64,000 bases of DNA, taken from Telmatactis stephensoni (Eukaryota > Cnidaria > Anthozoa > Actiniaria > Isophelliidae). The stretch is from assembly GCA_029948255.1 (NCBI GenBank), contig JALIZF010001763.1, positions 660,000 to 723,999 on the forward strand, in the 5' to 3' direction. Position 1 is the first letter of the stretch. Each line of letters starts with the position of its first letter. This document shows positions 1 to 11,029 of this stretch, one piece after another. Made by a program: the position numbers and the translations under genes. The notes below the pieces were generated by a model. The model was given only the letters and a program-made list of their open reading frames with translations. It had not been told where the DNA came from and ran no database searches.

Positions 1-1443
1 CTCTGTGACCTTTATGCGTGTATATATTTTTTTGTTTTTACTAATGATGGCTTATAAAAAATCCAGCACAATAACTTAGAGGTCAATCACTTTAGCTGAA
101 AGCAAGGGTTGCGCCATTGAAGTGATTCAGAGGGTAGTATTTTTCTTTCACACACTGAAGACACTCATCATAGAAGATAATAGAAAAAATAATAGCCCCA
201 CATATTCACTAGGGTACTATTTCAATGATGATGAATGAATTTTATCTACCTTGATGGAGGGCTTAATATCCAAGAAGGACTAGTTGACTATGCATAAAAG
301 AACACGTCAGTAAGAACATCAATAACTCAAAAATCATTGTTATTATTATGAATCAAGAGCAATAGAGATAGCATAATTTGATATGCTATACTTTCATGTT
401 TTGTGTACAAACAATATAACATTAATAAAATTGTGAAGTTACTAATACCTTCTAGTAAATACAGGCGCATACCCAGGAGAGGGTTCCAAGGGTTCTGACC
501 CCCCCCCCCCCCCCTTCCCCCTTCCCCCTTTGCTAACAAACGTTTTTATAAATGAGTTTGTAATAACTGAAAATAATAAATAAGTAAACACATTCACAGA
601 TCTAGAACCCTCCTTAGAATCCCCTCTTACAAAACTCTTGGGTACGCCCCTGAAATATATTATTTCTTTTGATTGAAAACAATTTCAATTTGTACCTTTA
701 AGAGCAAAAATGTTTAAGTCTTACCATTTCCAATATGTCATCCCATCGCCAGCCACTGATATCTGATGACCCTCCACTAACATAAGCAAACGTATTGATC
801 AAAATATAAATGTGAAATTTAAATGGATTTTCTTTTTCACAAGATTACCTTATTAAAAATGTATCTGTTGATAAAAGAGTATAAATTGGTCCACTTTGGG
901 CTGAAATGAAATCACAGCTTGTTATTAGATGATTGTGACTATTAATTTTGTAATAATATTTATACAATAAAGTGTAACCAAGTTATATACCTTCAAATGT
1001 AAAAATAGGCTTTCTGCTTTGGTGGTCTGCATCTGGAGCAAGAGCTGATGTTAAACTGAAATGCAGAATATGACATGAATGTCTTACATACTAGTCAAGA
1101 TTACTTACAGGCAAAACAGGGGTATCACGATAGAATGTACAATGTGCAATAAAAAGCCCATAAACTTATTGTTTTTAACTGTATATACAGGTCTACTCTT
1201 ACCTAAACACAGCTATGCTGCCAAAGTTGTTACAAGCAGCAAAAAAGTTTCCACATGGCGAAAAAGCAACGTCAAAAACAGTCGTATGGATACGTTTTCT
1301 TTCGGCTAAAATTCGCTCCTGGAACACGAGTAGATAAAAGAAACATCTAGTTATATTAAAATGTCTTAAAATGTAACCAAACCACGTAAATAATTATAAA
1401 TTTGTAGAAAAAACTTTTATCTTACTTGATAAGATGCCGCCAT
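1..1443 (-). CDS. THOC6: THOC6, THO complex subunit 6 (5' part, partial)
   Basis: WD40 protein of the THO/TREX complex, which couples transcription to nuclear mRNA export. Exons read on the minus strand: 1426-1443 (MAASYQ), 1203-1318, 991-1055, 849-900, 725-776, 250-287; later exons lie beyond the left edge. Every junction has GT/AG and the phases join without a break, giving about 113 residues. Recognised by the N-terminal order of THOC6: [18 protein letters not shown] (first WD blade, cf. the family's SPCGKFLAAGNNYG), then [18 protein letters not shown], then the short exons [11 protein letters not shown] and [17 protein letters not shown], equivalent to the family's GDGEVKAWLWAEM segment. 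The start is the ATG at 1443, which opens the only exon that joins in frame; exon 1 is only 18 nt. TSEN54 ends 465 bp upstream on the same strand. The exon at 250-287 is the least certain. Assignment is from remembered family sequence, not a search. Confidence 0.82.
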
Positions 1444-1448
1444 TTTTG
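1436..1448 (-). promoter_or_regulatory. YY1-like element over the THOC6 start codon
   Basis: The minus strand reads AAAAATGGCGGCA, with the ATG being the initiator. It matches the AANATGGCGGC core bound by YY1 at animal housekeeping promoters and could also simply be a good start context followed by GCG codons. Confidence 0.45.
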
Positions 1449-1770
1449 TTTTTGGAGTAACACCGCTGACAATAAAAAATTTGGACACAAAAGCACAGGA
1501 AGCCCGCATTTTGAAATTTGATACCTTAGGTTATCTCTGGAAAAACAGGATAAAAGATCTTCACTATGTTCTCCAACAAGAACTGAGTTTGAAAATAAAA
1601 AAAGTTTGAAAATAAAAAAATATATGGGTGATAGGGGCTTTAAACATTTTAGCTTCATTCAACCCCTTCCACCCCACCCCCTCCCCCCCCCCCCAACCCT
1701 GATTCCTGATAATGCCTTATTACTTCTCCCTGAACTAAATTCATAGTATGGAAAGAAATATGGAAAGAAA

Positions 1771-1776
1771 TTTATT
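1771..1776 (-). terminator. Probable TSEN54 poly-A signal
   Basis: AATAAA on the minus strand about 135 bp after the TSEN54 stop and 330 bp before the THOC6 start, so the THOC6 promoter must lie within this short spacer. There is no transcript support. Confidence 0.45.
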
Positions 1777-1908
1777 TTTTCTCTTCACATTAAAATAATG
1801 ATAAAAAATTTACAACACCTGTTCAGTAGATATATAGCTATATCATACAAATAATTTATATGCATAAAAATAATCCATCATAAATAATATTTACATATTC
1901 TCATATTT

Positions 1909-4900
1909 TCACCCTCTGGTTATATAAGTAGGTACTTGTACATCTATTAAACTATTAAGAGTGACAGTTCCATCATCAACCAAAGCAAACTTCAAGGGTA
2001 CAGGTTCACATTGTACAGTCAAGTTGTTGATAACAGCTAGACTTGGTGGTGGATCCAAAAACCTATTGAAACAAGAACATTATATATAGACTAGTTTTAT
2101 ATGACAATGGAAATATGCAGCCTACAATGCAGATGTTTCAAGTAGTTCACTCCAGATTGGGGGGGGGGGGGGGGTAGTCCTTTACAAAAGTGGTAGGGGT
2201 GCTCAACAGAACTTTTAGAGTCGAAAATATGACCCGCTCGTACCTTTTAGGGTTCATAGCATACCTTTTAGGGTCAGGATAATGAAAATCTTATAAAGAC
2301 TGAATATGATCTCACATACAAATATTCTTTATTAACAAGCTGGTCGTACCTTTTAGGGTATAAAATTGGCATGTCTGATAATTTATGCGTACCTTTTAGG
2401 GTCATTTTCAAAACCCTCTGTCGAGCACCCCTACCACTTTTGTAAGGGAGTACCTCCCCTGGGATCAGAGGTTAGGGAATAATGTTCTACTAGTGCTAGT
2501 TTCACCCTTATTTCAAACTGAATTATGTAGTGAGCTCTCCGAAAACAAGAGACCACCTCTTGTGCTTATGAGAAGTGGTTGCTATGAGCAACTACCTTAT
2601 GCTTATGAGAAGTCCTCTTGTGCTTATAACAAGTGGTACCACCTCTCATGCTTATGAGAAGTGATTGCTATGAGTAACCACCTCTTGTGCTTATGAGAAG
2701 TGGTTGCTATTAGTGACCACCTATTGTGCTTATGAGAAGTCATTGTTATGAGTGACCACCCATTGTGCTTATGAGAAGTGGTTGCTATGAGAGATCACCT
2801 CTTGTGCTTATGAGAAGTGATTGCTATGAGTAACCACCTCTTGTGCTTATGAGAAGTGGTTGCTATTAGTGACCACCTATTGTGCTTATGAGAAGTCATT
2901 GTTATGAGTGACCACCCATTGTGCTTATGAGAAGTGGTTGCTATGAGAGATCACCTCTTGTGCTTATGAGAAGTGGTTGCTATTAGTGACCACCTATTGT
3001 GCTTATGAGAAGTGGTTGCTATTAGTGACCCCCTATTGTGCTTATGAGAAGTGGTTGCTATTAGTGACCCCCTATTGTGCTTATAAGAAGTGGTTGCTAT
3101 TAGTGACCCCCTATTGTGCTTATAAGAAGTGGTTGCTATTAGTGACCCCCTATTGTGCTTATAAGAAGTGGTTGCTATTAGTGACCCCCTATTGTGCTTA
3201 TAAGAAGTGGTTGCTATTAGTGACCCCCTATTGTGCTTATAAGAAGTGGTTGCTATTAGTGACCCCCTATTGTGCTTATAAGAAGTGGTTGCTATTAGTG
3301 ACCCCCTATTGTGCTTATAAGAAGTGGTTGCTATTAGTGACCCCCTATTGTGCTTATAAGAAGTGGTTGCTATGAGTGACCCCCTATTGTGCTTATAAGA
3401 AGTGGTTGCTATGAGTGACCCCCTATTGTGCTTATAAGAAGTGGTTGCTATAAGTGACCCCCTATTGTGCTTATGAGAAGTTGTTACTATGAGACCACCT
3501 TTTGTGCTTATGAGACGTCATTGCTATGAGACCACATATTTTGTTACAAGTGATCACAGTCAGTGTGCGAATCCGAGTTGAGTATCTCATAGGGACCGCC
3601 TCTCATAAACACCAGAGATGTATAGTGACCAATAAAATAATATTTTCTCTAGACAATGTTTTTACCTGCATACTGAGATACAGAAGGCCGGTAATCCTGG
3701 GTCAGACTTCTTGAAATGAATTCCAGGTAGATAGACATCAAAATCTATCCTGTGAGATAAACTTTCCACAAACAAATAAAACTCACATTAACTTTTACAT
3801 TTTGTATGTGCATCGTTAAAATCTGACTCTGCATGTCACCTGGAAACAATCCTGGAAGCATCATAGTGGGGCTGGGTGGGGCTTGGGAAGGGGATCAAAG
3901 TAGGATTATAGCAGATTTCGTATGAGTGTGAAACGGGCCACACTGTACCGTAACTGTGTCAGTGCCGCGTTATCTATAAAAACATTCGAAATTCCTGCTG
4001 TAACCGTGCAGTGACCGTGCGGTGCCGTTTTCACAGTCATATGAAATCTACTCTATGTGCTGGCAAAGAAAGCAAAGGGCTGAAATTCCCACTACATGCA
4101 GTGATCATTTTCACAGAATCTTGTACAAAGTAGGTTATCTAGTATAAACGTTGACGTACACTTTTTAACCAAGGCAAATCATTTATCATTATATTTCAAG
4201 AACAACTTTCTGCTATATCCATGCACATACTATAACATGTATTTGCACCTTGTACCATCAATAAGCTGTGAATTATTGTCTTTTTTTATGTTACCTGAGC
4301 TGGGACTTGACTGCAGTATCCATTCTATGAGTCTTTATGACTTGAAGCTTTGACAAGATTGAAGCTGAAAGATATCATTATCACTATTTTCTTATGGTGG
4401 AAGATATCACATAACAATGTTACTATTTTATGACAGTTTCTGATTGAAGACTTTAAAAGTAAATTACAGTTTAAGGGTGTTTTCCATTTATTGGAACCAA
4501 CCGGCCAGAATGGCCAGTTCTTAAATGGTACATGTCAAGCTTGAATCAGTCCAAAGAAATCAGGCCATTCTGGCTGGTTGGTTCCACTAAATTGAAAACA
4601 TCCTAAGTAAATAAAATTTCAAGCTATTAAATTGATATATACTCACAAGTTGAATTAGCATCACTGGGTCTAACCAAGGGTCTACATCCATTGTCATCTG
4701 TCCATAAATGTGCTGCAGGACATTGCTTCAAAATATCATCGCTATCATCGTTACAATCGTCATTTGAACATTCTTTCTCTTGTCTTCCATTCTCATCATC
4801 CTCTAAGTTATTTTTGTCTAAGCTTTGTTCTTGTATATTTGTCAATATATCATGAGGCCTACAAATCAAATTATTATAAACTATAGGTACAGGCACAAGA

Positions 4901-7900
4901 TGCAGCATTTCCTGTAACATTTTAACATGGTATGCAACACAATGGTACGTACATACAACATAATTACAGAAAATGTTGCAGAAGTAGAGCTCGATCCTAA
5001 ACCTGCAGCTATTAGGTGCAACATATATTGCGAGCAACATTTACAGCAGTGGACACATGGTGCAACACTGTGCTGCATGCGGTGTTGTAGTAAATATTGC
5101 AGGAAATGATGCATCATGTGGCTAGGAATTTAATGTTTTTTTTATGCAACTGTGAAAAACAACCTGCAACATGGTCAGGGCCATATTCAAGGGGGATGTA
5201 CTAGGTGCACATGCACACCCCTGCAGAAGTCAAATGTGCACTTATCTATAATCTTGCTATCTCTCACTGAGCAGCAGTTCCCCCCCTCCCTCCCCCCTCT
5301 GAATATTGGGGAAAGGTAAGGCAAAGCAAACTTAGACATGGTTCCATTCCATTTCATGTGCAGCCACCCAGAACCCCTGATTATGGCCCTGATGGTTATG
5401 TGACACACCCAATCTATACTTCAAGTATTGCTTACATGAAAGCCACGGTGGGACAAATATTATTTCACCTCATGTGAAATTTAAAAGGTCTACACAAAAC
5501 TGTACCGAAACAATGTACATACATGCAGTAATACCTTTGCTGATGTTTAAGCACTACATAACCAAGTCTCAACAAGTAGGCATAGACCTATAGTTTAATT
5601 GTAACAAAATCATAGTGAAATATTAGTTAATTAAAACTAAAACAATCTAATATTAAGTAATTCATGGTTTTCTGTAAATATTAAAAAAAATATGTGTGAT
5701 AGAATAACTGGATGTTTCGATAACTTCATGCCATCATTTTCAACAATACAATAAATGCATGCTAATCAGACTAAAATAAAACCTGTAGCACTGAATTCAA
5801 AATTACAATGAATATATTACAGAGCAGATTTTGTATGAACATGAAAAAATTTGTACCATGCTGACAGTCTTGTGCTGTGCCTTGACCCAGCATTCTCATT
5901 GGTCAATGCTGTTTTATTATTCAATCAAAACACAGCACAACATGCCATGGTATGGACTTGATCGCAGTCATAAGATATCTTTCTAATGGTGCTTACCATG
6001 TAATGAGTGAGTGAAAATGTCTTTGGTAGTAGAAATGAAAATGCCTTAGGAAGGAAGATAACAAATTTCAATTTCAATATATAAGTAAATGGTCACCCTT
6101 AACAAATTCAAAATTATGAGTAGAATTTGGACCAAACAACACAGGTGTGCATAGAGGTTCACTGAGGTCTTTTAAAGAAGGAACATTTGGCTGATACCAG
6201 GGCAAGATTATGGATACAGTATTTCTTATCAAAAGTTGGTTTAAGTTCAAGACAGACAGGCAAAGTCTTCTTCACATCTGGATCCAGTCAATTTGCACCC
6301 CTTAATGAACCCAAGGTAACACTGACTAAGTCAATCTTGACAGGCTTCATCTTCACAGCCAGCACAATTTCTTGGTTTCTTTCCTTCTATCAAGAACCCA
6401 ACTAAAAGAAATACTGATGAGATAATGTAAAGGATGAGGATATACTACACTAAGGAGGAAGACCACAAGTGATAGAGACTGTTGTACAGAAAAGTTATAA
6501 TAAAGTACAATATATCCTAACATAATACCTGTTGCAGTGATAATGGTATTCCACCATAAAATAATTCCAAGCAGCCCTATAAAGGAAAATTTTATAGTTC
6601 TTCTGCAAACAAATTCTGCACAAGGATATGTACAAGGCTACAAGGATAGTCTGAGTAAGAGTGCCCAAAACAATAGCAACAACAACTACATGTACAAAAC
6701 AACAACAACTACAAAACAACAACAACAACAACTACAAAACAATAATTGTTTTGTAGTTGTTGTTGTTGTTGTTTTGTAGTTGTTGTTGTTTTGTACATGT
6801 AATTGTTAATTATTAACAAACAAACCTAGCAACCAACAAACAAATGAATGAACAAATGAGAGAAGGCAGTTCTGAATGAACAAATGGATGAATTCATGAG
6901 TGAACGAATGAATGGACAGATAGATGAACAGACAAGTGAATCAGTGAATGAATCAATGTAATGTTTGGTTTTCCTAATACTCTCATACCCTAGCCCTCTC
7001 CCAAAAAAGTTGTTCACCTGTTCAATTAGGAAAAGAGCTTCTTCTGCATTCAGAGTTATAACGTCATTGATTTTTTGACCAAAATACCTCCAGTGACTCC
7101 CCTAAAAACATTTTAAAATTGTTAGAACCATTTAAGTCTTTTTCATGCAACCAAATATGAAACTGTAGTGGAATACCTTATGGCTCTCCCTGAGTACCTC
7201 TACTATCTTTCTTTTTGAAGACAGTGGCAGGTATTGTAGGCTATAAATGATGGTGGATTTATAGAATGGAAGAGCAACACCAAACTAATTAGCTTCAATA
7301 CAGGACAAGCCTTCTATGTTCCAAAAACCATACCACAAAACCTACCAGTGATCACAGACCATACTGTGTCATCTTGAGAAGACAAATTTCAAACTACACT
7401 GCTAAGAAATTTTAATCAAACACATAATTTTTTACTTTATATAGTTGTGGGGTTGCACAGTATGAGCAACTAATTTTTAACCTTGTTTTGTTAATTAAAA
7501 CCACTTTTAAACAAGTTTAACTTGTTGGTTTGAATGGGACATTAGAGTGGTTTTTGAATGAGTAGCTGAAAACTCTCTAGAGTTAAGGAATACTTGCAAA
7601 ACCATATGATCAATGGAAAAATGGACCCCCAGTTTTTGATAGTTAAACACCAACCTTTTGTGATGTGATTTCTACACGTGAATGCTCAATGTTCCATATT
7701 CCTGTGGAAATGTTACCCCTTTGAAATATAATTTACAGCAATCAAATTATTCAAGATCATTGATCCAGTGAAAAGGGTAATATGTGCTGTATATGATGTA
7801 TCCAAACATCCAAAACTTGTACAGTATGCATATGATTAGGCGGAAGATCAAGTTTTGTAGACAATGTGTTTTAGGTGATCAAAATAGTCATGTCATACAT

Positions 7901-8682
7901 GTACCATGTTTGGTTGGGATTCCTGTGTGAATTTCAGAACTGCGAAAAGTGTAATTGAGCATCTTTGGAAATTTCCACATTGGAATCTCAGAAAGCAAAA
8001 TTCTGCAGCTAACCTAGAAACTCTAAAGCCTGGTTTTCACTTCGACGGAAGCAGAAGCGGAAGCAACATACGCAGACTCAGTAGTGTACTGCTCATTAGA
8101 AGAGATTGTCTTTTCTCACACCTAGGTGATAAACGCGATACTGAGTCTGCGTATGTTGCTTCCGCTTCTGCTTCCGTCGAAGTGAAAACCAGGCTTAAAA
8201 GAATGACTACATTTCAGGCCAAAAAAGCTTGACATTGTGATGTCTGGAATCCCCTCCCAAACCCCTAATAACCCAACTCTGCCCCCCAACCCCCTCCTCT
8301 GTCCCTTTTTGGTGCTTTTCCTACATTTCGTGGATCTTAAAAAGTAAGCTTAAATTCCCTACTTCTATTCGACAGATAGTCATTTGAAATTATTAAAACT
8401 CATCAATTACTTTCTGACAATTCTTTGCTCTTGCAAAACTCCAACGTGATTTGTTATCATCTCATGGATCTGTGTTTGCTCTTTGGTGCTACCATCTGGT
8501 ACGCATTCTTTTGGTCCTCTGACCTGAGGAAGGTTCTGGGGTTGTTTTCTAAGTTTCTGAAGCCGTTCAGGACTATGTGAAGACAAACACCAAACTCGAA
8601 TTGCCAAAATGTAAGCTTATTAATGCAAACTTGCGAAATGAATGGGTTTTACGTACCTTATATATTCCTCGTAGTTTTCCAT
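1909..8682 (-). CDS. TSEN54: TSEN54, tRNA-splicing endonuclease subunit Sen54 (complete)
   Basis: Structural subunit of the nuclear tRNA-intron endonuclease. Eleven exons with consistent phases: 8657-8682, 8411-8572, 7655-7718, 7018-7101, 6529-6576, 5997-6044, 5535-5587, 4647-4858, 4295-4364, 3666-3749, 1909-2062; 334 residues. The N-terminal Sen54 domain is clear: LPQVRGPKECVPDGS, EQRIVRK, INDVITLNAEEALFLIEQ, LELFYGGIPLSLQQ, VYAYLLRLGYVV, in the family order. The C-terminal domain gives DFDVYLPGIHFKKSDPGLP and PLKFALVDDGTVTL. The middle is short and acidic (exon 8, roughly residues 162-232), which explains the shorter length than vertebrate TSEN54 (about 520). Start: ATG at 8682 (MENYEEYI); two ATGs in the same open frame lie upstream (8811 and 8775), so a longer N-terminus cannot be excluded. 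The last intron (2063-3665) holds a 39-bp minisatellite. Confidence 0.88.
2159..2459. mobile_element. Fold-back element with G-tract ends and internal CGTACCTTTTAGGG iterations
   Basis: The left end GTCCTTTACAAAAGTGGTAG and on to GGGGTGCTC pairs with the right end GAGCACCCC and CTACCACTTTTGTAAGGGA. Inside are four copies of a TACCTTTTAGGGT motif (about 2239, 2262, 2344, 2388). Related to 21655-22064. Confidence 0.8.
2548..3535. repeat. 39-bp minisatellite in TSEN54 intron 10
   Basis: About 25 copies of a unit containing GTGCTTATGAGAAGTGGTTG and CTATGAGTGACCACCTATT. Copies at 3060-3370 are nearly identical (TTATAAG variant), while 2650-2960 shows a 156-bp higher-order unit (4 x 39) present twice. 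Since 39 is divisible by 3, one frame stays open and encodes a 13-residue repeat, which I do not take as a gene. Confidence 0.95.
3911..4053. mobile_element. MITE family A, copy (TA target)
   Basis: Inverted ends GCAGATTTCGTATGAGTGTG and TCATATGAAATCTACTC, with an interior of repeated CCGTGACCGTG-type sequence around TATAAAAACATTCGAAATTCC. TA flanks the right end. Lies in TSEN54 intron 9. Confidence 0.85.
4475..4603. mobile_element. MITE with TAA target duplication
   Basis: Inverted ends GGGTGTTTTCCATTTATTGG and the matching right arm, containing GGCCAGAATGGCC. Flanked by TAA on both sides (4472-4474, 4604-4606), as expected for PIF/Harbinger-type transposition. Confidence 0.85.
4897..5114. 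mobile_element. Fold-back element with GATGCAGCATTTCCTG ends
   Basis: The left GATGCAGCATTTCCTG pairs with the right CAGGAAATGATGCATC, and the interior is rich in GCAACA/TGTTGC. It lies in TSEN54 intron 7, upstream of exon 8. Confidence 0.7.
5176..5391. mobile_element. hAT-like nonautonomous element, 5-bp duplication ATGGT
   Basis: Termini CAGGGCCATA and TATGGCCCTG, flanked on both sides by ATGGT (5171-5175, 5392-5396). CAGGG termini are hAT-like; the 5-bp duplication is discussed under findings. Confidence 0.8.
6688..6800. repeat. Exact 113-bp palindrome of CAA/TTG repeats
   Basis: Two perfectly complementary 55-bp arms around a 3-bp centre (TAA). The arm is ACATGTACAAAAC followed by blocks of AAC repeats separated by TACAAAAC. 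It lies in TSEN54 intron 4 and would fold into a hairpin in the pre-mRNA. Confidence 0.95.
8027..8195. mobile_element. MITE with long arms, TAA target duplication
   Basis: Near-perfect arms of about 60 bp starting AGCCTGGTTTTCACTTCGAC, flanked by TAA on both sides. It is in TSEN54 intron 2. A degenerate relative is at about 38477-38760. Confidence 0.92.
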
Positions 8683-8787
8683 TGAAGAATGGCAATAAAG
8701 AATGCTAAGAATATAGCAGAAATGGTGTATTGACGGATTTATAATGTGCAGACACCACGGAAACACTTGTTTCATGAAATGCTGTGC

Positions 8788-8803
8788 CGTCCGCCATATT
8801 GGA
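8788..8803 (-). promoter_or_regulatory. YY1-like element in the TSEN54 5' leader/promoter
   Basis: The minus strand reads CCAATATGGCGGACGG, about 110 bp upstream of the chosen ATG at 8682. It is the same ATGGCGG core as at the three other gene starts in the window. Confidence 0.45.
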
Positions 8804-8871
8804 AACGGCATGGACGGGATAGACTAGTAACAAGTCGTTGCTTCACGGGGGACGTGCGCGGCGCTTATTTA

Positions 8872-9006
8872 GAGCAGATTTCGTATGTGTGAAACGGACC
8901 GCGCCGTGCAGTGCCGTGATGTCTATAAAAACATTCGGCATTCCTGCCGTAACTGTGCCGTGACCGTGCGGTACCGTTTTCACAGTCATTCATATGAAAT
9001 TTACTC
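8872..9006. mobile_element. MITE family A, copy (TA target)
   Basis: Ends GAGCAGATTTCGTATG and CATATGAAATTTACTC, flanked by TA on both sides, with the same CCGTGCCGTGACCGTG-type interior as the other family A copies. Confidence 0.88.
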
Positions 9007-9013
9007 TAATAAA

Positions 9014-9088
9014 AGCCCGCTGCCGGCGCGCGTTGAGAAACTGCGTGAGGAAACTGCCACGCGAAGCACTTATTAGCTCAGACGAACA
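9014..9088. mobile_element. Half of MITE family D
   Basis: AGCCCGCTGCCGGCGCGCGT then TTGAGAAACTGCGTGAGGAA and GCCACGCGAAGCACTTA match one arm of the intact copy at 15401-15570. The other arm is missing. Confidence 0.75.
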
Positions 9089-9382
9089 ATAAACCGTGTT
9101 CTAAAAATAGACGTGACTCCATGTGGTGGTACCGTACCTCGCTCCACTCGTCCACAAATACACCTGTTCGCCCGTAGGGGGTTAGCCCGGCTTTGCTCGG
9201 TAATGGGAGGGGGTGGGGAGGAGAGGGCACTTGCCCAGGTAGCCCTGGTCCCAGAACGGCGCGACAAAGAGATTTCCAGCCCGAATATCAACATTGGAAC
9301 GGGGGAAGGGGAACGAGTCAAAGAAAATATTACTGGCACAGTTAATTCTGCTGTGGATTGCAGTACAATCCAACAGTTATAA

Positions 9383-9493
9383 GGCCCCGTTCACACTACA
9401 GCATTAGATCGATCTGAGATCGATCCAGTCTAGTATATCGCTTCAAGCTGGATCGAACTCAGATCGATCTAAAACTGTAGTGCGAACGGCCCC
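9383..9493. mobile_element. MITE with GGCCCCGTTCACAC ends, TAA target
   Basis: Ends GGCCCCGTTCACACTACAG and CTGTAGTGCGAACGGCCCC, flanked by TAA. The interior has repeated GATCGATCTGAGATCGATC-like palindromes. PIF/Harbinger-like by ends and target. Confidence 0.88.
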
Positions 9494-9726
9494 TAATTTT
9501 TACCACAAGATACACATATAACCGTTCACTCGGCGGCTTGTGTAGAGCTAGGCTCAGTTTAGATCTAACCCAGGGTGGAATTTAAAGAACATCATTGATT
9601 TTAACCGGTTAGCGGACCCTGTTTGGTAAAGCAGCTTTCAAATTTCCCATGGCGCAGAGTTCTTGGACACTTCTATTGTTTTGGCGCGAGATTCAAACTC
9701 AGGTATAGCGGAGTTAATACGGCAAA

Positions 9727-9860
9727 CAATCAATCAAACAATCAAACAAACAAACAAACAAACAAACAAACAAACAAACAAACAAACAAACAAACAAACA
9801 AACAAACAAACAAACAAACACGCAAACAAAACAAACAAACAAACAAAAACCAAAGAAACA
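9727..9860. repeat. (CAAA)n microsatellite
   Basis: About 30 tandem CAAA units with a few variants at the right end, in the TSEN54-IFT140 spacer. Confidence 0.97.
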
Positions 9861-10582
9861 AACAAACCAAAGTAGCTAGAATACAGTTTTATTTCACCGA
9901 GAATTTTACTCCCAAGTTGCTGATAGTTTGCGTTATAGCTGCATTGTTAGCTTCATGCTCTAACGGCAGTATTAATCACTAAATGCACCGTTATTTGACA
10001 AATGCTTTAAAAATTCCAAAAACTCGCAGTGGTATCAGAGAAGATTTAGAAGAAGTGGAATAAACAGTCGTGGCATGATAGTGCGTTAGAATTCCGGGCC
10101 AGTTATTAAAATGGTGGAGTTGTTTAAATGATCGACCCTCTGTGTTTTAACGAAATCTTTCTATTTAGTGTGGCTTTTCAGTCACAAAATCTGCGCTACT
10201 TAAATAAATGTTTGGGACAGTTTTCTTTGATATTATACACTCAGATCAGATAACATTTCTATTCTAGAAGAAAGCAAACTGGAATAGTAAAAACGTACAA
10301 GAGAAAAGAGTATGTCTTCATTTACGAACAAAATCTAAGTGTATGGTTGTAATACCTACAATACGCATTATAAATGATCTTATTTTATCATGAATGTGAA
10401 ACGTTTCAACCTCTTTTTCCTTTTAAACCTTTTACTGAAGTCTGTTGTGGAACAGTCATAGAATAAGTTAGGCTATCCTTCATTTATTGCCAGCGGCAAA
10501 AGTTAAATCGACACGAGTTATACAAAGGCACTGCAAAATCTCGGACGATCGCAAAGGCTCTAACAAGGTCAATTCGAAAAAA

Positions 10583-10672
10583 TGCCCGGTTGTGCAGTGC
10601 AATGCCCGGTTGTGCAGTGCAATGCCCGGTTGTGCAGTGCAATGCCCGGTTGTGCAGTGCAATGCCCGGTCT
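10583..10672. repeat. 20-bp tandem repeat
   Basis: Four and a half copies of the unit TGCCCGGTTGTGCAGTGCAA, essentially identical, followed at 10705-10830 by diverged roughly 36-bp units around CACTTTCCCGACGAAGCTACG-like sequence. No gene is seen here. Confidence 0.93.
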
Positions 10673-11029
10673 TGCATAGGCTTGTACGTGGATGACTGGA
10701 CAAGCACCGCGCACTTTCCCGACGAAGCTACGAGGTTGCGCAAGTTGCGTGCAGTTTCCCGACGAAACTACGTGCACTTTCCCGAGGAAACAACGAAGTT
10801 GCGTGCACTTTGCCGACGAAGCTACGATTTTGTGTTCTCTTTCGTGACGATTGCAACGATTTTACGCAATCTATTTTGAGACTTCCGCATCGAACGTATC
10901 GACACCATTATTAACTTATTCTAAGCATTGTTTGTTAATAAACTATAATTCTTAGTGGATTATTGCAGGTATCTTAATAAATATAAATACTAACATTTCA
11001 AAATCACATATCTCTACTTTACAACAACA

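Larger units (their letters stand above)
8683..11029. other. TSEN54-IFT140 spacer
   Basis: It contains fold-back elements at 8872-9006, 9014-9088 (half) and 9383-9493, the CAAA array and the 20-bp array. Between 9861 and 10480 I see only AT-rich unique sequence. No credible coding exon was found on either strand. Confidence 0.7.

Noticed and set aside
2977..3375. 132-residue open frame of a 13-residue repeat on the plus strand
   Set aside because: It is produced by the 39-bp minisatellite period, lies in an intron of TSEN54 and has no splice or start context.
5822..5978. Additional family A MITE starting AGAGCAGATTTTGTATG
   Set aside because: Only the left end resembles the family; the right end and interior do not match convincingly.
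8620..8811. TSEN54 start at an upstream in-frame ATG (8811 or 8775)
   Set aside because: The added residues are hydrophobic and unlike Sen54 N-termini; the ATG at 8682 gives a family-like start, though this is not proven.
10484..10879. Overlapping ORFs on both strands around 10.5-10.9 kb
   Set aside because: Frames are held open by the 20-bp tandem array, with no homology signal or splice structure.
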